Shown: positions 51,490-60,752, counted from the stretch's first letter. The stretch: DNA of 64,000 bases from Vibrio ouci (GCF_004551525.1 NZ_SATR01000003.1:1-64000), one strand, 5' to 3'. Numbers and translations: made by a program. The notes: a model not told the origin generated them from the sequence alone.

Positions 51490-52860
51490 GTGAGTCTCGA
51501 TTCAACGCTAAAGGCGCAAAATCAAGCAGGTCTTTTAGATTCTGTATTTAAAATTACTGAACGTAAAACAACCCTAGGTACTGAGCTATATGCTGGCTTT
51601 ATTACCTTTTTAGCTATGAGCTATATTCTGGCGGTCAACCCTGCAATCTTGGGTGGTATCCCTGGAATGGATAAAGGCGCGGTGTTTACTGCCACGGCGC
51701 TGGCGGCAGCGATTGCGACTTTTATTATGGGAGTGTGGGGTAACTACCCAGTGATGCTTGCTCCTGGGATGAGCATGAATGGCTTCTTTAAAGGGATGCT
51801 ATTAAGCGGCTCAGTAGCTTTGCTCTGGAATGAAGCGTTGTTTGGTATCTTCCTTTCTGGTGTTGTCTACTTATTGCTGTCGTTAACTAACATCCGCAAA
51901 TCGCTGATTGAATCGATTCCTGAAGACTTAAAGAATGCCATTACCGTTTCGCTTGGTCTGTTCATCGCTTTCTTAGGTCTGAAGAATGCTGGCATCATCG
52001 TCGATAACAAGTTTGTCCTTGTCGGTATGGGCAACATTGCTGAACCACAAGTGATTATCGCTTACATCAGTATCTTTATCGCGCTTGGTTGTATGGTGCG
52101 TGATATCAAGCTGGCGACCTTTATCTCATTTGTTAGTGCGATTGGCCTAACGCTGATTGCTGATATGGTGATGGGCACATCTAATGCGCCAATTCCTGAG
52201 CAAATCGTGACGGCGCCGCCAAGTATGGCGAGTACCTTCGGTGCGATTTTTGACTTCTCAAGCTTAACTGCAGATAAGATGTTTGATTTGCTGTTTGTGG
52301 TGGTGATTTTCCTGATTGTCGATTTCTTTGATGGCATGAGCACCATTGTCGGTGTTGGCCGTGATGCGGGTATCATCGATAAAGACGGTAAAGTGCCAAA
52401 CGCACGTTCTGCACTCGTTGCGGATGCGGGCGGTACAGTGATTGGCTCGGTGCTCGGTACCACCTCAATTACTGCATTCTCGGAATCGGGTATTGCGTCT
52501 TCTCAAGGTGCGAAGACTGGTCTTGCAGCCGTTGTAGTATCAGGCCTATTCCTTGTATCGCTATTCCTATATCCACTGTTTTCTATCTTCTCGGCGGCAA
52601 TGGTTGCGCCAGCGATGGTCGTGGTGGGTATCTACATGATTGGCCGCTTAGGTCAGATTAACTGGGATAAGAAAGAGTCTCGCATTGCAGCCTTCTTTAC
52701 CATCATGTTTACCGTGCTGAGCTTCTCGCCAGCGAATGGTATGGCGATGGGCTTTATCAGCTATGCATTCAGCATGGTTGTGGCAGGTAAGGGCAAACAA
52801 GTTCACCCAATCATCTATGCACTGTCTGCGGTATTCCTAGCTTACCTGTTACTACTATAG
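51490..52860 (+). CDS. NCS2-family purine permease (AzgA/PbuG/AdeP type)
   Basis: An inner-membrane transporter of 456 residues and about 12-14 membrane segments. Family motifs include the N-terminal GFITFLAMSYILAVNP, the substrate-site MLAPGMSMNGFF, FLIVDFFDGMSTIVG, and GTTSITAFSESGIASSQGAKTG. The group imports adenine, guanine or hypoxanthine with protons. The riboswitch upstream makes guanine or hypoxanthine uptake the best guess. The start is GTG 51490, with AGG eight bases before it. Confidence 0.9.
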   Translation: MSLDSTLKAQNQAGLLDSVFKITERKTTLGTELYAGFITFLAMSYILAVNPAILGGIPGMDKGAVFTATALAAAIATFIMGVWGNYPVMLAPGMSMNGFFKGMLLSGSVALLWNEALFGIFLSGVVYLLLSLTNIRKSLIESIPEDLKNAITVSLGLFIAFLGLKNAGIIVDNKFVLVGMGNIAEPQVIIAYISIFIALGCMVRDIKLATFISFVSAIGLTLIADMVMGTSNAPIPEQIVTAPPSMASTFGAIFDFSSLTADKMFDLLFVVVIFLIVDFFDGMSTIVGVGRDAGIIDKDGKVPNARSALVADAGGTVIGSVLGTTSITAFSESGIASSQGAKTGLAAVVVSGLFLVSLFLYPLFSIFSAAMVAPAMVVVGIYMIGRLGQINWDKKESRIAAFFTIMFTVLSFSPANGMAMGFISYAFSMVVAGKGKQVHPIIYALSAVFLAYLLLL

Positions 52861-52873
52861 AAATTGACGCTAG

Positions 52874-52907
52874 AGAGCGGTTATCGACTAAAGAGTGATG
52901 ACCGCTC
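52874..52907 (+). terminator. Possible terminator after the purine permease
   Basis: GAGCGGTTATC pairs imperfectly with GATGACCGCTC. The following tail is only weakly T-rich, so termination is uncertain. Confidence 0.4.
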
Positions 52908-52971
52908 GCTTCCTTGTCATACATCTCGTGGTAAACTGGGTGCTCATTAGTTTTTATCACGGATAGGGATT

Positions 52972-53397
52972 ATGCCTTCCAATCTGCCTAAATCTTTCAG
53001 CAAGCCGTTTCTTAAAATTTTCCACGCATTAGAGGCTGTGCTGCTGGTTGCGATAACTCTTGCGACCCTGTTTGCGATGGTCGAAGAGTTTGTTCATGTC
53101 TTTACTGAAAAGCGTGTCCTGCTGACCGATATCCTGCTGATGTTTATCTACCTCGAAGTGCTGGCGATGGTTAAGCAGTTCGTGATGAACGGTAAAATTC
53201 CAGTTCGCTACCCTATCTATATTGCCATGATGGCGATCGCTCGTTATATCACCTTAGGGATGAAAGAGTTGGATGCGGTGCTGGTCGTTTGGCTTTCGGT
53301 GGCGGCGTTAATTTTGGCGGTAGCGACCATGGTGATTCGAATTGGTCATCATTATTGGCCTTATATTGATAACAGTACCGCCGAGAAAGATGAGTAG
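52972..53397 (+). CDS. psiE: Phosphate-starvation-inducible protein PsiE
   Basis: A small inner-membrane protein of 141 residues with four membrane segments (about 17-38, 50-68, 78-95 and 103-124). Family features are KIFHALEAVLLVAITLATLFAM and MAIARYITLGMKELD. The role is unknown; the E. coli gene is induced by phosphate starvation. No Pho box was recognised upstream. Confidence 0.9.
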   Translation: MPSNLPKSFSKPFLKIFHALEAVLLVAITLATLFAMVEEFVHVFTEKRVLLTDILLMFIYLEVLAMVKQFVMNGKIPVRYPIYIAMMAIARYITLGMKELDAVLVVWLSVAALILAVATMVIRIGHHYWPYIDNSTAEKDE

Positions 53398-53512
53398 GGT
53401 TATCTGTGGGGCAGTATGAGGTAAAGAAGTGTAAAGTCTTATCAAATCATATTGTTATTTTCTGTTTAGCCGATTATCTTTTCAGCAACCCTTTTTGTGA
53501 TGAGAGTGTGTG

Positions 53513-53896
53513 ATGCAGCTTCGCTATACATCCACAATTTGTTTTTTGCTAAGCGCATTGCTATCCGTTGTGCTGTTCAGTAGTGCAGCTCAGGCGGACG
53601 TCTCATCTCATCATGTTTCTCCTCATCACACTTCTAACTCTGTCATGCAGAAGATAGAGTTTGGTGGATGCGGTTTAGAATCAGCAACTCCAACGACAGA
53701 GGTTGGTTGTTGCGACCCCGGCGGTACCTGTTTCGAGAAACAGTGCTGCTCTCATATAAACGTCTCAAACATTGCACTCGTTGAGACGAATGTTCGTTCC
53801 TATAGTTCCCCTTTCCGTTATGCGCTCGCAGTCAGTGCCCCTATTAGTTACACCAGTGTAGAGATCCAATCTCTATACCGACCTCCAATAGCCTAA
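53513..53896 (+). CDS. Small secreted Cys/His-rich protein
   Basis: A protein of 127 residues from ATG 53513 (GAGAG six bases upstream; GTG 53510 is also possible). A signal peptide ends near SSAAQA (about 23-28). The mature part has HHVSPHH and a cysteine-rich core (GCGLESATPTTEVGCC, then GTCFEKQCCSH). The C terminus reads SLYRPPIA. The His and Cys clusters suggest metal binding in the periplasm, but this is inference. It precedes the EamA gene by about 200 bases in the same direction. Confidence 0.75.
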   Translation: MQLRYTSTICFLLSALLSVVLFSSAAQADVSSHHVSPHHTSNSVMQKIEFGGCGLESATPTTEVGCCDPGGTCFEKQCCSHINVSNIALVETNVRSYSSPFRYALAVSAPISYTSVEIQSLYRPPIA

Positions 53897-53959
53897 TTCT
53901 TATTTCTCGCGATTTATCGCACCACTATTCACACAACTTGCTTGTGTGCCTTTGATATC

Positions 53960-53986
53960 GGTGTAAGTAGCTTAGCTATTTACGCC
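53960..53986 (+). promoter_or_regulatory. Hairpin in the EamA leader
   Basis: GGTGTAAGTAGC pairs with GCTATTTACGCC across TTA, with two wobble pairs. A second short stem (CCATC/GATGG) follows at 53985-53999. No T run follows, so it is not a simple terminator. Confidence 0.5.
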
Positions 53987-54008
53987 ATCCTGTGATGGGA
54001 ATAAGAAT

Positions 54009-54116
54009 ATGAAATTTGAAATGATTTATGGCACGAGTATCCGTGCTGCTTCTGCTGTTTGCTTATCGACATTAACCTCGTTTTCTTTGATTCAAGGAGG
54101 TCGTTATGCCGCATAA
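54009..54116 (+). CDS. Possible 35-residue leader peptide before the EamA gene
   Basis: The frame starts at ATG 54009 (MKFEMIYGTSIRAAS) with GGGAATAAG upstream. It runs through the EamA ribosome site (AAGGAGG) and stops at TAA 54116, 11 bases inside the EamA gene. Such an overlap can couple translation. It has a hydrophobic middle. No homologue is recalled, so it may be chance. Confidence 0.35.
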   Translation: MKFEMIYGTSIRAASAVCLSTLTSFSLIQGGRYAA

Positions 54117-55059
54117 ATATCTAACGACTTTTTTGTTTGTCTCGGTATGCCTTATTTGGGGTACGACTTGGTTAGCAATGGAGGTTGCGGTAGCGACTGT
54201 GCCGCCGATTTTTGCTACGGGACTGAGGTTCTTGATTGCTTCGCCGCTGCTGGTTTTACTAGCGATCAAGCTGAAACAGCCGTTGTTATTCCCGAAAGGA
54301 AAGCAATTTTGGATGTTTGTTGTCGCTATCTTCTATTTTGCGATCCCATTTACCTTGATGATTTTTGGTGAGCAGTACATCTCATCAGGTTTGGCTTCGA
54401 TTATTTTTGCCAATATGCCGATTGCGGTGATGGTGACATCGAGTCTGTTTTTGGGCTTGCGTCTGAGTAAGTTACAAATAGCCGGTCTATTGGTTGCGGT
54501 ATTAAGCTTGGCACTGATTTTAGCGACAGAAATGACATTAGGTGGCGAAGACTACTTACTTGGTTCATTGGCTCTTGGTGGCGCCGTTGCTATTCATTCT
54601 GTGATGTATGTGTTTGTGGAAAAGTACTGCCGCAGTACGCCAGTTTTGACCTATAACGCCATCCCAAGTTTGATTGCCTCTGTGTGCTTGTTGTCGGTTT
54701 CATTGTGGCTAGAGCAACCACAGATTGCGGCATTTTCAGTAGACTCAATGGCGGCAGTGGCCTATTTGGGTGTTTTCGCAAGTGTCGGTGGTATTGTGGC
54801 CTACTTTAAGCTCGGCCAGGTGTCGACGCCGTTTACTGCCTCTATCTGTTTTCTCTTTTTCCCATTGATTGCTTTAAGTCTGTCTAGCTGGGTGGCGGGA
54901 AACAGTTTTTCGATGACATCTCTGCTTTTGATGGTGCCACTACTGCTCGGTATTTTGGTGACCAAAGTGGAACCGTCTTTGTGGCGCAGGCTTGGTTTTT
55001 GGCGCGCAAAACCACAGCCGGTGCTGTGTGCTCAATGTGCGAAACGACTTAGCGTCTAG
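54106..55059 (+). CDS. EamA-family transporter (DMT superfamily)
   Basis: An inner-membrane transporter of 317 residues with ten membrane segments in two EamA repeats (about 5-140 and 150-285). The N-terminal motif LIWGTTWLAMEVAV is typical. Family members export amino acids, metabolites or drugs; the substrate here is unknown. The tail contains CAQCAKRL, a CxxC pair at the C terminus. It has a perfect ribosome site (AAGGAGG). Confidence 0.88.
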   Translation: MPHKYLTTFLFVSVCLIWGTTWLAMEVAVATVPPIFATGLRFLIASPLLVLLAIKLKQPLLFPKGKQFWMFVVAIFYFAIPFTLMIFGEQYISSGLASIIFANMPIAVMVTSSLFLGLRLSKLQIAGLLVAVLSLALILATEMTLGGEDYLLGSLALGGAVAIHSVMYVFVEKYCRSTPVLTYNAIPSLIASVCLLSVSLWLEQPQIAAFSVDSMAAVAYLGVFASVGGIVAYFKLGQVSTPFTASICFLFFPLIALSLSSWVAGNSFSMTSLLLMVPLLLGILVTKVEPSLWRRLGFWRAKPQPVLCAQCAKRLSV

Positions 55060-55076
55060 TTAGGCTGTAGATATAA

Positions 55077-55106
55077 AAAAGCCCCGCTGTTAATAGCGGG
55101 GCTTTT
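55077..55106 (+). terminator. Terminator between the EamA gene and yicC
   Basis: AAAAGCCCCGCT pairs with AGCGGGGCTTTT across a six-base loop. It serves both converging genes. Confidence 0.92.
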
Positions 55107-55122
55107 ATTTCAATTGAATTGA

Positions 55123-55989
55123 TTATTCAATGTTTTGGATCTGCTCACGCATCTGTTCAATCAGAACTTTAAGCTCTACACCAGACGCTGTGATGTCTGT
55201 GCTGATGGACTTAGAGGCTAGCGTGTTCGATTCACGGTTAAACTCTTGCATCATAAAGTCTAGACGGCGGCCACAAGCGCCCCCTTTCTTCAGGATGTTA
55301 GTTGCTTCTTTTACGTGCGAGTCTAGGCGATCGAGTTCTTCCGCTACGTCAGATTTTTGCGCCAGTAGGATCAGCTCTTGTTCTACGCGTGAAGAATCAA
55401 GCTCAATTTTCACCTCTTCAAACTTCGAGAACAGACGCTCACGTTGCCATTCTAGAATCTCAGGCATACGCGCACGCACTTTAACCACTTCTTCTGTGAT
55501 GGCATCTAAGCGCTGTACGATAAGCGCTTTCATGTTTTCACCTTCACGGCCACGCGCTTCAATAAACTCGCTTACAGCTTCATCGAATGCACCTAGCAGG
55601 TCTTTGTTTACTGCATCCATATCTTGCTCAGACGTTTCCATTACACCCGGCCAGTTCATAACTTGGAATGGGTTTAGGCGGCTTTCTTCGCCAGTCATCT
55701 GCATTACTTGGTTTGCCGCATTAATCACTTGCTGTGCTAGGCTTTCGTTGATGCTTAGCTCGCCTTTTGCCGCTGGGTTCGCTTCAAAGCGCAACGCACA
55801 TTCAACTTTACCGCGCGCTAGGCGCTTACGGAAACGCTCACGCAGCACTGGTTCTAGGCCACGGAACTGTTCTGGCAGGCGGAAGTAGGTTTCAAGGTAG
55901 CGTTGGTTAACACTACGAATTTCCCATACGGCACTGCCCCAATCGCCTTTCACTTCTTTACGTGCGTAGGCTGTCATACTGTAGATCAT
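55123..55989 (-). CDS. yicC: YicC-family endoribonuclease-like protein
   Basis: A protein of 288 residues from ATG 55989 (AGGA upstream); the frame open to 56094 adds 35 unlikely residues. It has the YicC N-domain (MIYSMTAYARKE) and a C-terminal DUF1732 domain (GGACGRRLDFMMQEFNRE, NTLASKS). E. coli YicC is linked to RNA decay. It is divergent from rph, as in E. coli. Confidence 0.95.
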   Translation of the reverse strand: MIYSMTAYARKEVKGDWGSAVWEIRSVNQRYLETYFRLPEQFRGLEPVLRERFRKRLARGKVECALRFEANPAAKGELSINESLAQQVINAANQVMQMTGEESRLNPFQVMNWPGVMETSEQDMDAVNKDLLGAFDEAVSEFIEARGREGENMKALIVQRLDAITEEVVKVRARMPEILEWQRERLFSKFEEVKIELDSSRVEQELILLAQKSDVAEELDRLDSHVKEATNILKKGGACGRRLDFMMQEFNRESNTLASKSISTDITASGVELKVLIEQMREQIQNIE

Positions 55990-56131
55990 CGAATTTTCCT
56001 GTTTAATCATCTTTGAAAATAACGCGAGGCAATAGTAGCACAAATCTCGGATGGATAGCTTTGTAGAGCAAACTTCGCTATAATCCTGCTCCAACCAAAA
56101 ACGTCTCCCCCTTCATATAAGGTAGATGCCC

Positions 56132-56848
56132 ATGCGTCCAAACGATCGCAAGGCGGACCAAGTTCGCCCAATCAAAATTACTCGTAACTACACAGCTTAT
56201 GCAGAAGGTTCTGTATTGGTTGAATTCGGCAATACAAAAGTACTTTGTAATGCGACCGTTGAAGAGAACGTTCCACGCTGGCTAAAAGGCCAGGGTAAGG
56301 GCTGGGTAACGGCTGAATACGGCATGCTGCCACGTTCAACGCATTCACGTATGCGTCGTGAAGCGGCAAGTGGTAAGCAAGGTGGTCGTACGATGGAAAT
56401 CCAACGTCTGATTGCTCGTAGCTTACGCGCAGTGGTTGACCTAGAAGCGATGGGCGAAATCATGGTGACAGTAGACTGTGATGTAATCCAAGCGGATGGC
56501 GGTACGCGCACTGCGTCTATCTCTGGTGCGAGCGTTGCAATGGCAGATGCATTCCAACACTTAGTTGAAAAGGGCAAGCTAAAAGCGAACCCAATGAAAG
56601 GCCACGTAGCAGCTGTTTCTGTGGGCATTCTTGGTGAAGACATTCTGTGTGACCTTGAATACACAGAAGATTCAGCAGCCGATACCGATATGAACGTAGT
56701 GATGACCGAAGATGGTCGCATGATTGAAGTTCAAGGTACGGCAGAGGGCGAACCGTTCACCCACGCTGAGCTGATGAAGTTGTTGGAGTCGGCGACCAAA
56801 GGTATTACCGAGATCGTAGCGGCGCAGAAGGCGGCGTTAGAAAATTAA
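56132..56848 (+). CDS. rph: Ribonuclease PH
   Basis: A phosphate-dependent 3'-5' exoribonuclease that trims tRNA 3' ends. It has 238 residues from ATG 56132, which follows AAGG by nine bases; ATG 56126 is too close. Motifs seen include [28 protein letters not shown] and [15 protein letters not shown], with the phosphate-binding RTAS region intact. Full length, unlike the frameshifted copy in some E. coli K-12 strains. Confidence 0.97.
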   Translation: MRPNDRKADQVRPIKITRNYTAYAEGSVLVEFGNTKVLCNATVEENVPRWLKGQGKGWVTAEYGMLPRSTHSRMRREAASGKQGGRTMEIQRLIARSLRAVVDLEAMGEIMVTVDCDVIQADGGTRTASISGASVAMADAFQHLVEKGKLKANPMKGHVAAVSVGILGEDILCDLEYTEDSAADTDMNVVMTEDGRMIEVQGTAEGEPFTHAELMKLLESATKGITEIVAAQKAALEN

Positions 56849-56853
56849 TTTAG

Positions 56854-56881
56854 ATAGCTTCCATTTGGAAGCTATTTTTTT
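56854..56881 (+). terminator. Terminator of rph
   Basis: ATAGCTTCC pairs with GGAAGCTAT across ATTT and is followed by seven T, starting five bases after the rph stop. Confidence 0.88.
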
Positions 56882-56949
56882 ATTTTCGTCATAGATAGCA
56901 TTGCAGCGTTGTTAACTGCACTCTTTCCCCCTAATCACATAGGTTCCCT

Positions 56950-56982
56950 ATGCTCATAGGGCTGAAAGCGCTTGTTGCCTAG
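56950..56982 (+). CDS. Possible 10-residue pyrE leader peptide
   Basis: ATG 56950 encodes [10 protein letters not shown] and stops at TAG. AGG lies six bases upstream. It is followed by a T-rich stretch and a terminator-like hairpin before pyrE, the layout of a pyrimidine attenuator. It may be chance. Confidence 0.35.
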   Translation: MLIGLKALVA

Positions 56983-57027
56983 CTGCCAAGCCATCTATTT
57001 AGAAAATGTTTCTTTATGTTATGAACC

Positions 57028-57052
57028 GTCTAGAAAACTAGACCTTTTATTT
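57028..57052 (+). terminator. Candidate attenuator before pyrE
   Basis: GTCTAG pairs with CTAGAC across AAAA and is followed by CTTTTATTT. It ends about 12 bases before the pyrE start codon. The stem is short and A/T-rich, so it would be a weak terminator. Confidence 0.5.
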
Positions 57053-57064
57053 AGAGAGAAAGTA

Positions 57065-57706
57065 ATGAAAGCATACCAGCGTGAATTTATTGAGTTTGCA
57101 CTAGAGAAAGAAGTCCTAAAATTTGGCGAGTTTACTTTAAAGTCTGGCCGTAAGAGCCCGTACTTCTTTAACGCTGGTCTTTTCAATACTGGTCGTGACT
57201 TAGCGCGCCTAGGTCGTTTCTACGCAGCTGCGCTAGCGGATTCTGGCATTGAGTTCGACGTACTATTTGGCCCTGCGTACAAAGGTATTCCAATCGCGAC
57301 TACTACAGCGGTTGCACTTGCCGATCACCACGATGTAGATACGCCTTACTGCTTTAACCGTAAAGAAGCAAAAGATCATGGCGAAGGTGGCAACCTAGTA
57401 GGTAGCGCACTTGAAGGTCGTATCATGCTGGTGGACGATGTAATCACTGCGGGCACGGCAATCCGTGAGTCAATGGAAATCATCCAAGCAAACGGCGCCG
57501 ACCTAGCGGGTGTGTTGGTTGCAATCGACCGCCAAGAGAAAGGTAAAGGTGAGCTGTCAGCAATCCAAGAAGTTGAGCGTGACTTTGGCTGTGCAATCAT
57601 TTCAATTGTTAGCCTGACTGACCTAGTGACTTTCTTAGAAGAGAAAGGTACTGACGCAGAGCACCTAGAAGCAGTAAAAGCGTACCGCGCTGAGTACGGC
57701 ATCTAA
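57065..57706 (+). CDS. pyrE: Orotate phosphoribosyltransferase
   Basis: Adds phosphoribosyl to orotate in pyrimidine synthesis. It has 213 residues from ATG 57065 (AGAGAGAAAG upstream). The in-frame extension to 56972 is not needed. The PRPP motif is [13 protein letters not shown] and the N-terminal [16 protein letters not shown] is typical. It follows rph as in E. coli, but with a strong rph terminator and a separate leader between them. Confidence 0.98.
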   Translation: MKAYQREFIEFALEKEVLKFGEFTLKSGRKSPYFFNAGLFNTGRDLARLGRFYAAALADSGIEFDVLFGPAYKGIPIATTTAVALADHHDVDTPYCFNRKEAKDHGEGGNLVGSALEGRIMLVDDVITAGTAIRESMEIIQANGADLAGVLVAIDRQEKGKGELSAIQEVERDFGCAIISIVSLTDLVTFLEEKGTDAEHLEAVKAYRAEYGI

Positions 57707-57713
57707 TATAACC

Positions 57714-57816
57714 GTCATTCCATAGAGCGACGAAGGAGTGAGTAGGGAATCTCTCGAAGTTTGCTACTTGCTTGAAAAGATTCCCAACTCGGTCGTATCT
57801 CCCTCTTGAGAATGAC
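57714..57816 (+). repeat. Dispersed ~103-bp palindromic repeat, copy D
   Basis: Runs from GTCATTCCATAGAGCGACG to CTTGAGAATGAC, starting eight bases after the pyrE stop and before the pyrE terminator. Confidence 0.88.
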
Positions 57817-57830
57817 GCTCCTATTAAAAC

Positions 57831-57864
57831 AAAGGGGCTGATGCGTAAACATCAGCCCCTTTTA
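57831..57864 (+). terminator. Terminator between pyrE and lpxL
   Basis: The 13-bp stem AAAGGGGCTGATG/CATCAGCCCCTTT is flanked by suitable A/T runs on both sides. It serves pyrE and the converging lpxL. Confidence 0.9.
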
Positions 57865-57879
57865 CTTTTCTAATCGAGA

Positions 57880-58833
57880 CTACTTGTATCGAATACCTTT
57901 CTCGAGACTTTCATCTTCCATCGTCTTATAGCGCTTATGTAGCCACATCCACTGCTCAGGTGCTCGCAGAATGATCTCTTCTACATATTTGTTCATATAG
58001 GCTGCGGCGGCTTTTTCATCTTTATGTGGGTAATCGGCTTCAATAGATTTATCAGCAATGATTTCGTACTTACCCTGCGCATTTCTAAATCCAGAACCAG
58101 GGACTATGGCACATTTACTGGTGTAGGCAAGAATGCTGGTTCCTGTGGTCGTACAAGCGTCTTCTACAGCGAAGAAAGGCACAAACACAGACTTATTTCG
58201 GCCATAGTCATGATCTGGGAGGTAGAATAAGCGTTCACCATCACGCATCACTCGGATCATCTGTTTAATATCACGGCGATAAACCAGTTGATTGCCATTT
58301 TGAGAACGTCCACGATACTGGATAAATTCATAAGCAGGGTTGCTATGTGGACGGTAAACACCATAGCCTTGCAAGCCTAAAACACCAAAAGCTCGAGCAG
58401 TAATCTCAAGGTTTAGTGCGTGGACACAGCAAAGCAATACGCCTTTGCCTTCTTGATCAAGACGTTTGAGTTCTTCAACATCTTTAGCCACTAAAATTCG
58501 CTTAAAGCGCCATGTTGGCCAAAACCAAGTAATACCCGTTTCGATCAGCGCCATACCGGTATTCTTGAAGTTTTCTTCGACCATTTCCTCGCGTTTAGCC
58601 TGTTCCATATCAGGAAAGGCTAACTCTAGGTTGCGACGCGCTACTTTGACACGAGATTTACCCGCTTTCATACCTAGTTTGCCAATGCCACGCCCGATAC
58701 GATAAAGCACTGCATAAGGTAGCAGGTTAACGATAAGGGCCAGTAAGCCGAAACCAAACCATACACCCCAATATTTAGGGTGGAGGAGAGCTAGCGTGAA
58801 CTTAGGTTTCTCAACGGTCGATTTTTTTGTCAT
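57880..58833 (-). CDS. lpxL: Lipid A acyltransferase (LpxL family)
   Basis: An inner-membrane enzyme that adds a secondary acyl chain to Kdo2-lipid IVA. It has 317 residues with one N-terminal membrane segment (about 22-45). The catalytic HX4E is His138-Glu143 (HALNLE). The FYLPDHDYG motif is typical of the LpxL/LpxP branch. Which chain it adds cannot be told. It starts five bases after slmA, so the two are co-transcribed. Confidence 0.9.
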   Translation of the reverse strand: MTKKSTVEKPKFTLALLHPKYWGVWFGFGLLALIVNLLPYAVLYRIGRGIGKLGMKAGKSRVKVARRNLELAFPDMEQAKREEMVEENFKNTGMALIETGITWFWPTWRFKRILVAKDVEELKRLDQEGKGVLLCCVHALNLEITARAFGVLGLQGYGVYRPHSNPAYEFIQYRGRSQNGNQLVYRRDIKQMIRVMRDGERLFYLPDHDYGRNKSVFVPFFAVEDACTTTGTSILAYTSKCAIVPGSGFRNAQGKYEIIADKSIEADYPHKDEKAAAAYMNKYVEEIILRAPEQWMWLHKRYKTMEDESLEKGIRYK

Positions 58834-58838
58834 AGCGA

Positions 58839-59429
58839 TTACTTAATTTGTGCGCTTAGTAGAGCCCAGTACTCTTCGAAATTAGCAGTAGGCTGGTATT
58901 TAAAGTCGGAACGAACAAAGCGGTTAAGGCTACCTTCAACCTGTCCCAATAACTGGGCAGCTAAGATTTTTTCATCAACAGGGAAAGATTTACCTTCACG
59001 CAACTTACGTTCACGCAAAATTTGACGAATAGAGGTTTCGATACGTTCAAACAGCTGGTTGATACGTTCACGTAGACGTTCATTTTCAAACATCAAAGCG
59101 TGGCCAGAAAGGATTCGGCTCAGACCTGGGTTACGCTCTGCAAAAGCTAAGATCAGCTGGAGCACCAATCGAATTCGAGTCAGGGTATCTTTTTCTTCAT
59201 CTAAGATACGGTTAATGCGAGACATTAATGACTCTTCGATGAACTCAATCAATCCTTCAAACATTCGAGCTTTGCTCGGGAAATGGCGATACAGAGCAGC
59301 TTCAGAAACACCAACTTGTTTCGCCAGTTTTGCAGTCGTGATGCGAGAAGCGCCTTCATTGGACTCCAGCATTTCCGCTAATGCTTGCAAAATTTCTTCT
59401 CGGCGGTTGGATTTTCTTGTTCCGGCCAT
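58839..59429 (-). CDS. slmA: Nucleoid occlusion factor SlmA
   Basis: A TetR-like DNA-binding protein that blocks FtsZ ring assembly over the nucleoid. It has 196 residues from ATG 59429 (AAGGA upstream), starting [20 protein letters not shown]. The helix-turn-helix is at about 29-48 ([21 protein letters not shown]). The frame to 59453 is not needed. Confidence 0.96.
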   Translation of the reverse strand: MAGTRKSNRREEILQALAEMLESNEGASRITTAKLAKQVGVSEAALYRHFPSKARMFEGLIEFIEESLMSRINRILDEEKDTLTRIRLVLQLILAFAERNPGLSRILSGHALMFENERLRERINQLFERIETSIRQILRERKLREGKSFPVDEKILAAQLLGQVEGSLNRFVRSDFKYQPTANFEEYWALLSAQIK

Positions 59430-59461
59430 GAACTGTTTTCCTTCTGTTACCATTCTGAATT

Positions 59462-59486
59462 AAAAGGCTCCGCTAATCTCGGAGCC
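59462..59486 (-). terminator. Terminator between coaBC and slmA
   Basis: GGCTCCG pairs with CGGAGCC around a seven-base loop and is followed on the minus strand by TTTT. It separates coaBC from the slmA-lpxL unit. Confidence 0.8.
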
Positions 59487-59546
59487 AAATAGCATATAAG
59501 CTCTATTACTTATCGCTGCGGATTACTCAATGAGAGTAATGGCCGT

Positions 59547-60752
59547 TTAGGCTTCTAGTCGCTCTGCGATAGTAAGGATGATTTGTGATGCAATCTGTTG
59601 CTTGGACGCTAGAGTAAGTGATTGCTTACCATCTTTCCAGTACATGGTGATGGCATTGTCGTCACTGTTGAATCCTTGTCCTTCTACTGAGACATCGTTA
59701 GCACAAATCATGTCGAGGTTCTTCTTTGCAAGCTTGGTGCGTGCGTAGTGTTCGACGTCTTGAGTCTCTGCTGCAAAGCCAACAGTAAACGGTCTTGATT
59801 CGCTAAGTTTGGCGACAGACGCAACGATATCGGGATTCTTGACCATAGTAATCGTCATTTGGTCACTATCATCGGTCTTTTTGATTTTCTGCTCAGCGAT
59901 GGTTTGCGGTCGATAATCGGCCACGGCCGCACAAGCGATAAAGATATCGTGCTTTGTCGCGTTATCCATCACGTTATCAAACATGCTTTGAGCACTATCG
60001 ACATTAATACGCTCGACGTCAGCTGGGGTTGCCAGTGACACAGGGCCTGAGACCAAAGTAACTTTTGCACCGAGCTGAGTTGCCGCTTGAGCTAATGAGA
60101 AGCCCATCTTGCCTGAACTATGGTTAGAGATATAACGCACAGGGTCAATCGCTTCGCGGGTTGGACCTGCGGTAATAAGTACTGACTTACCTTGCAGAGG
60201 TTTATCACCAAAGAATTGTTCACAACGCTCAACAAGCTGCATTGGCTCTAACATTCGACCAGGACCGACATCACCACACGCTTGCTCGCCTGCAGCAGGT
60301 CCCCAAATGTGCATGCCTCGACGCTCTAGAGTAGCGATATTCTCTTGAGTCGCGAGATTACGATACATCTGTTGATTCATTGCTGGAGAAACGGCAATAG
60401 GGGAATCGGTTGCTAGAACCAGTGTAGTGAGCAAGTCATTACCCATGCCTGCACTCATTCGCGCGATAAGATCAGCGGTAGCGGGCGCAAGTAATACTAA
60501 ATCAGCCCATTTCGCCAACTCAATATGCCCCATGGAGGCTTCAGCGGCAGGATCTAATAAACTGTCTGATACTGGTCTGCCTGAGACGGCTTGCATGGTG
60601 AGTGGAGTAATGAACTCTTTTGCTGCCTTAGTCATGACAACCTGAACTTCAGCGCCACGTTCAATAAGGCGGCGTGTCAGTTCGGCACATTTATATGCGG
60701 CAATGCCACCACTAATGCCTAAAAGGATCTTTTTGCCAGCGAGTGTTTGCAT
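59547..60752 (-). CDS. coaBC: Bifunctional phosphopantothenoylcysteine decarboxylase/synthetase
   Basis: Two steps of coenzyme A synthesis in one protein of 401 residues. The N-terminal flavin-binding CoaC domain (about 1-185) has [11 protein letters not shown] and the substrate clamp SPAMNQQMY. The C-terminal CoaB domain (about 190-400) has [22 protein letters not shown]. It is divergent from radC. Confidence 0.97.
   Translation of the reverse strand: MQTLAGKKILLGISGGIAAYKCAELTRRLIERGAEVQVVMTKAAKEFITPLTMQAVSGRPVSDSLLDPAAEASMGHIELAKWADLVLLAPATADLIARMSAGMGNDLLTTLVLATDSPIAVSPAMNQQMYRNLATQENIATLERRGMHIWGPAAGEQACGDVGPGRMLEPMQLVERCEQFFGDKPLQGKSVLITAGPTREAIDPVRYISNHSSGKMGFSLAQAATQLGAKVTLVSGPVSLATPADVERINVDSAQSMFDNVMDNATKHDIFIACAAVADYRPQTIAEQKIKKTDDSDQMTITMVKNPDIVASVAKLSESRPFTVGFAAETQDVEHYARTKLAKKNLDMICANDVSVEGQGFNSDDNAITMYWKDGKQSLTLASKQQIASQIILTIAERLEA

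Noticed and set aside
55130..55888. Long plus-strand frame opposite yicC (252 codons)
   Set aside because: It is a mirror of the strongly supported yicC gene, has serine/arginine-rich content and has no ribosome site.
56972..57064. N-terminal extension of pyrE to an upstream TTG
   Set aside because: It would run through the candidate attenuator and makes PyrE longer than the family norm. ATG 57065 has the ribosome site.
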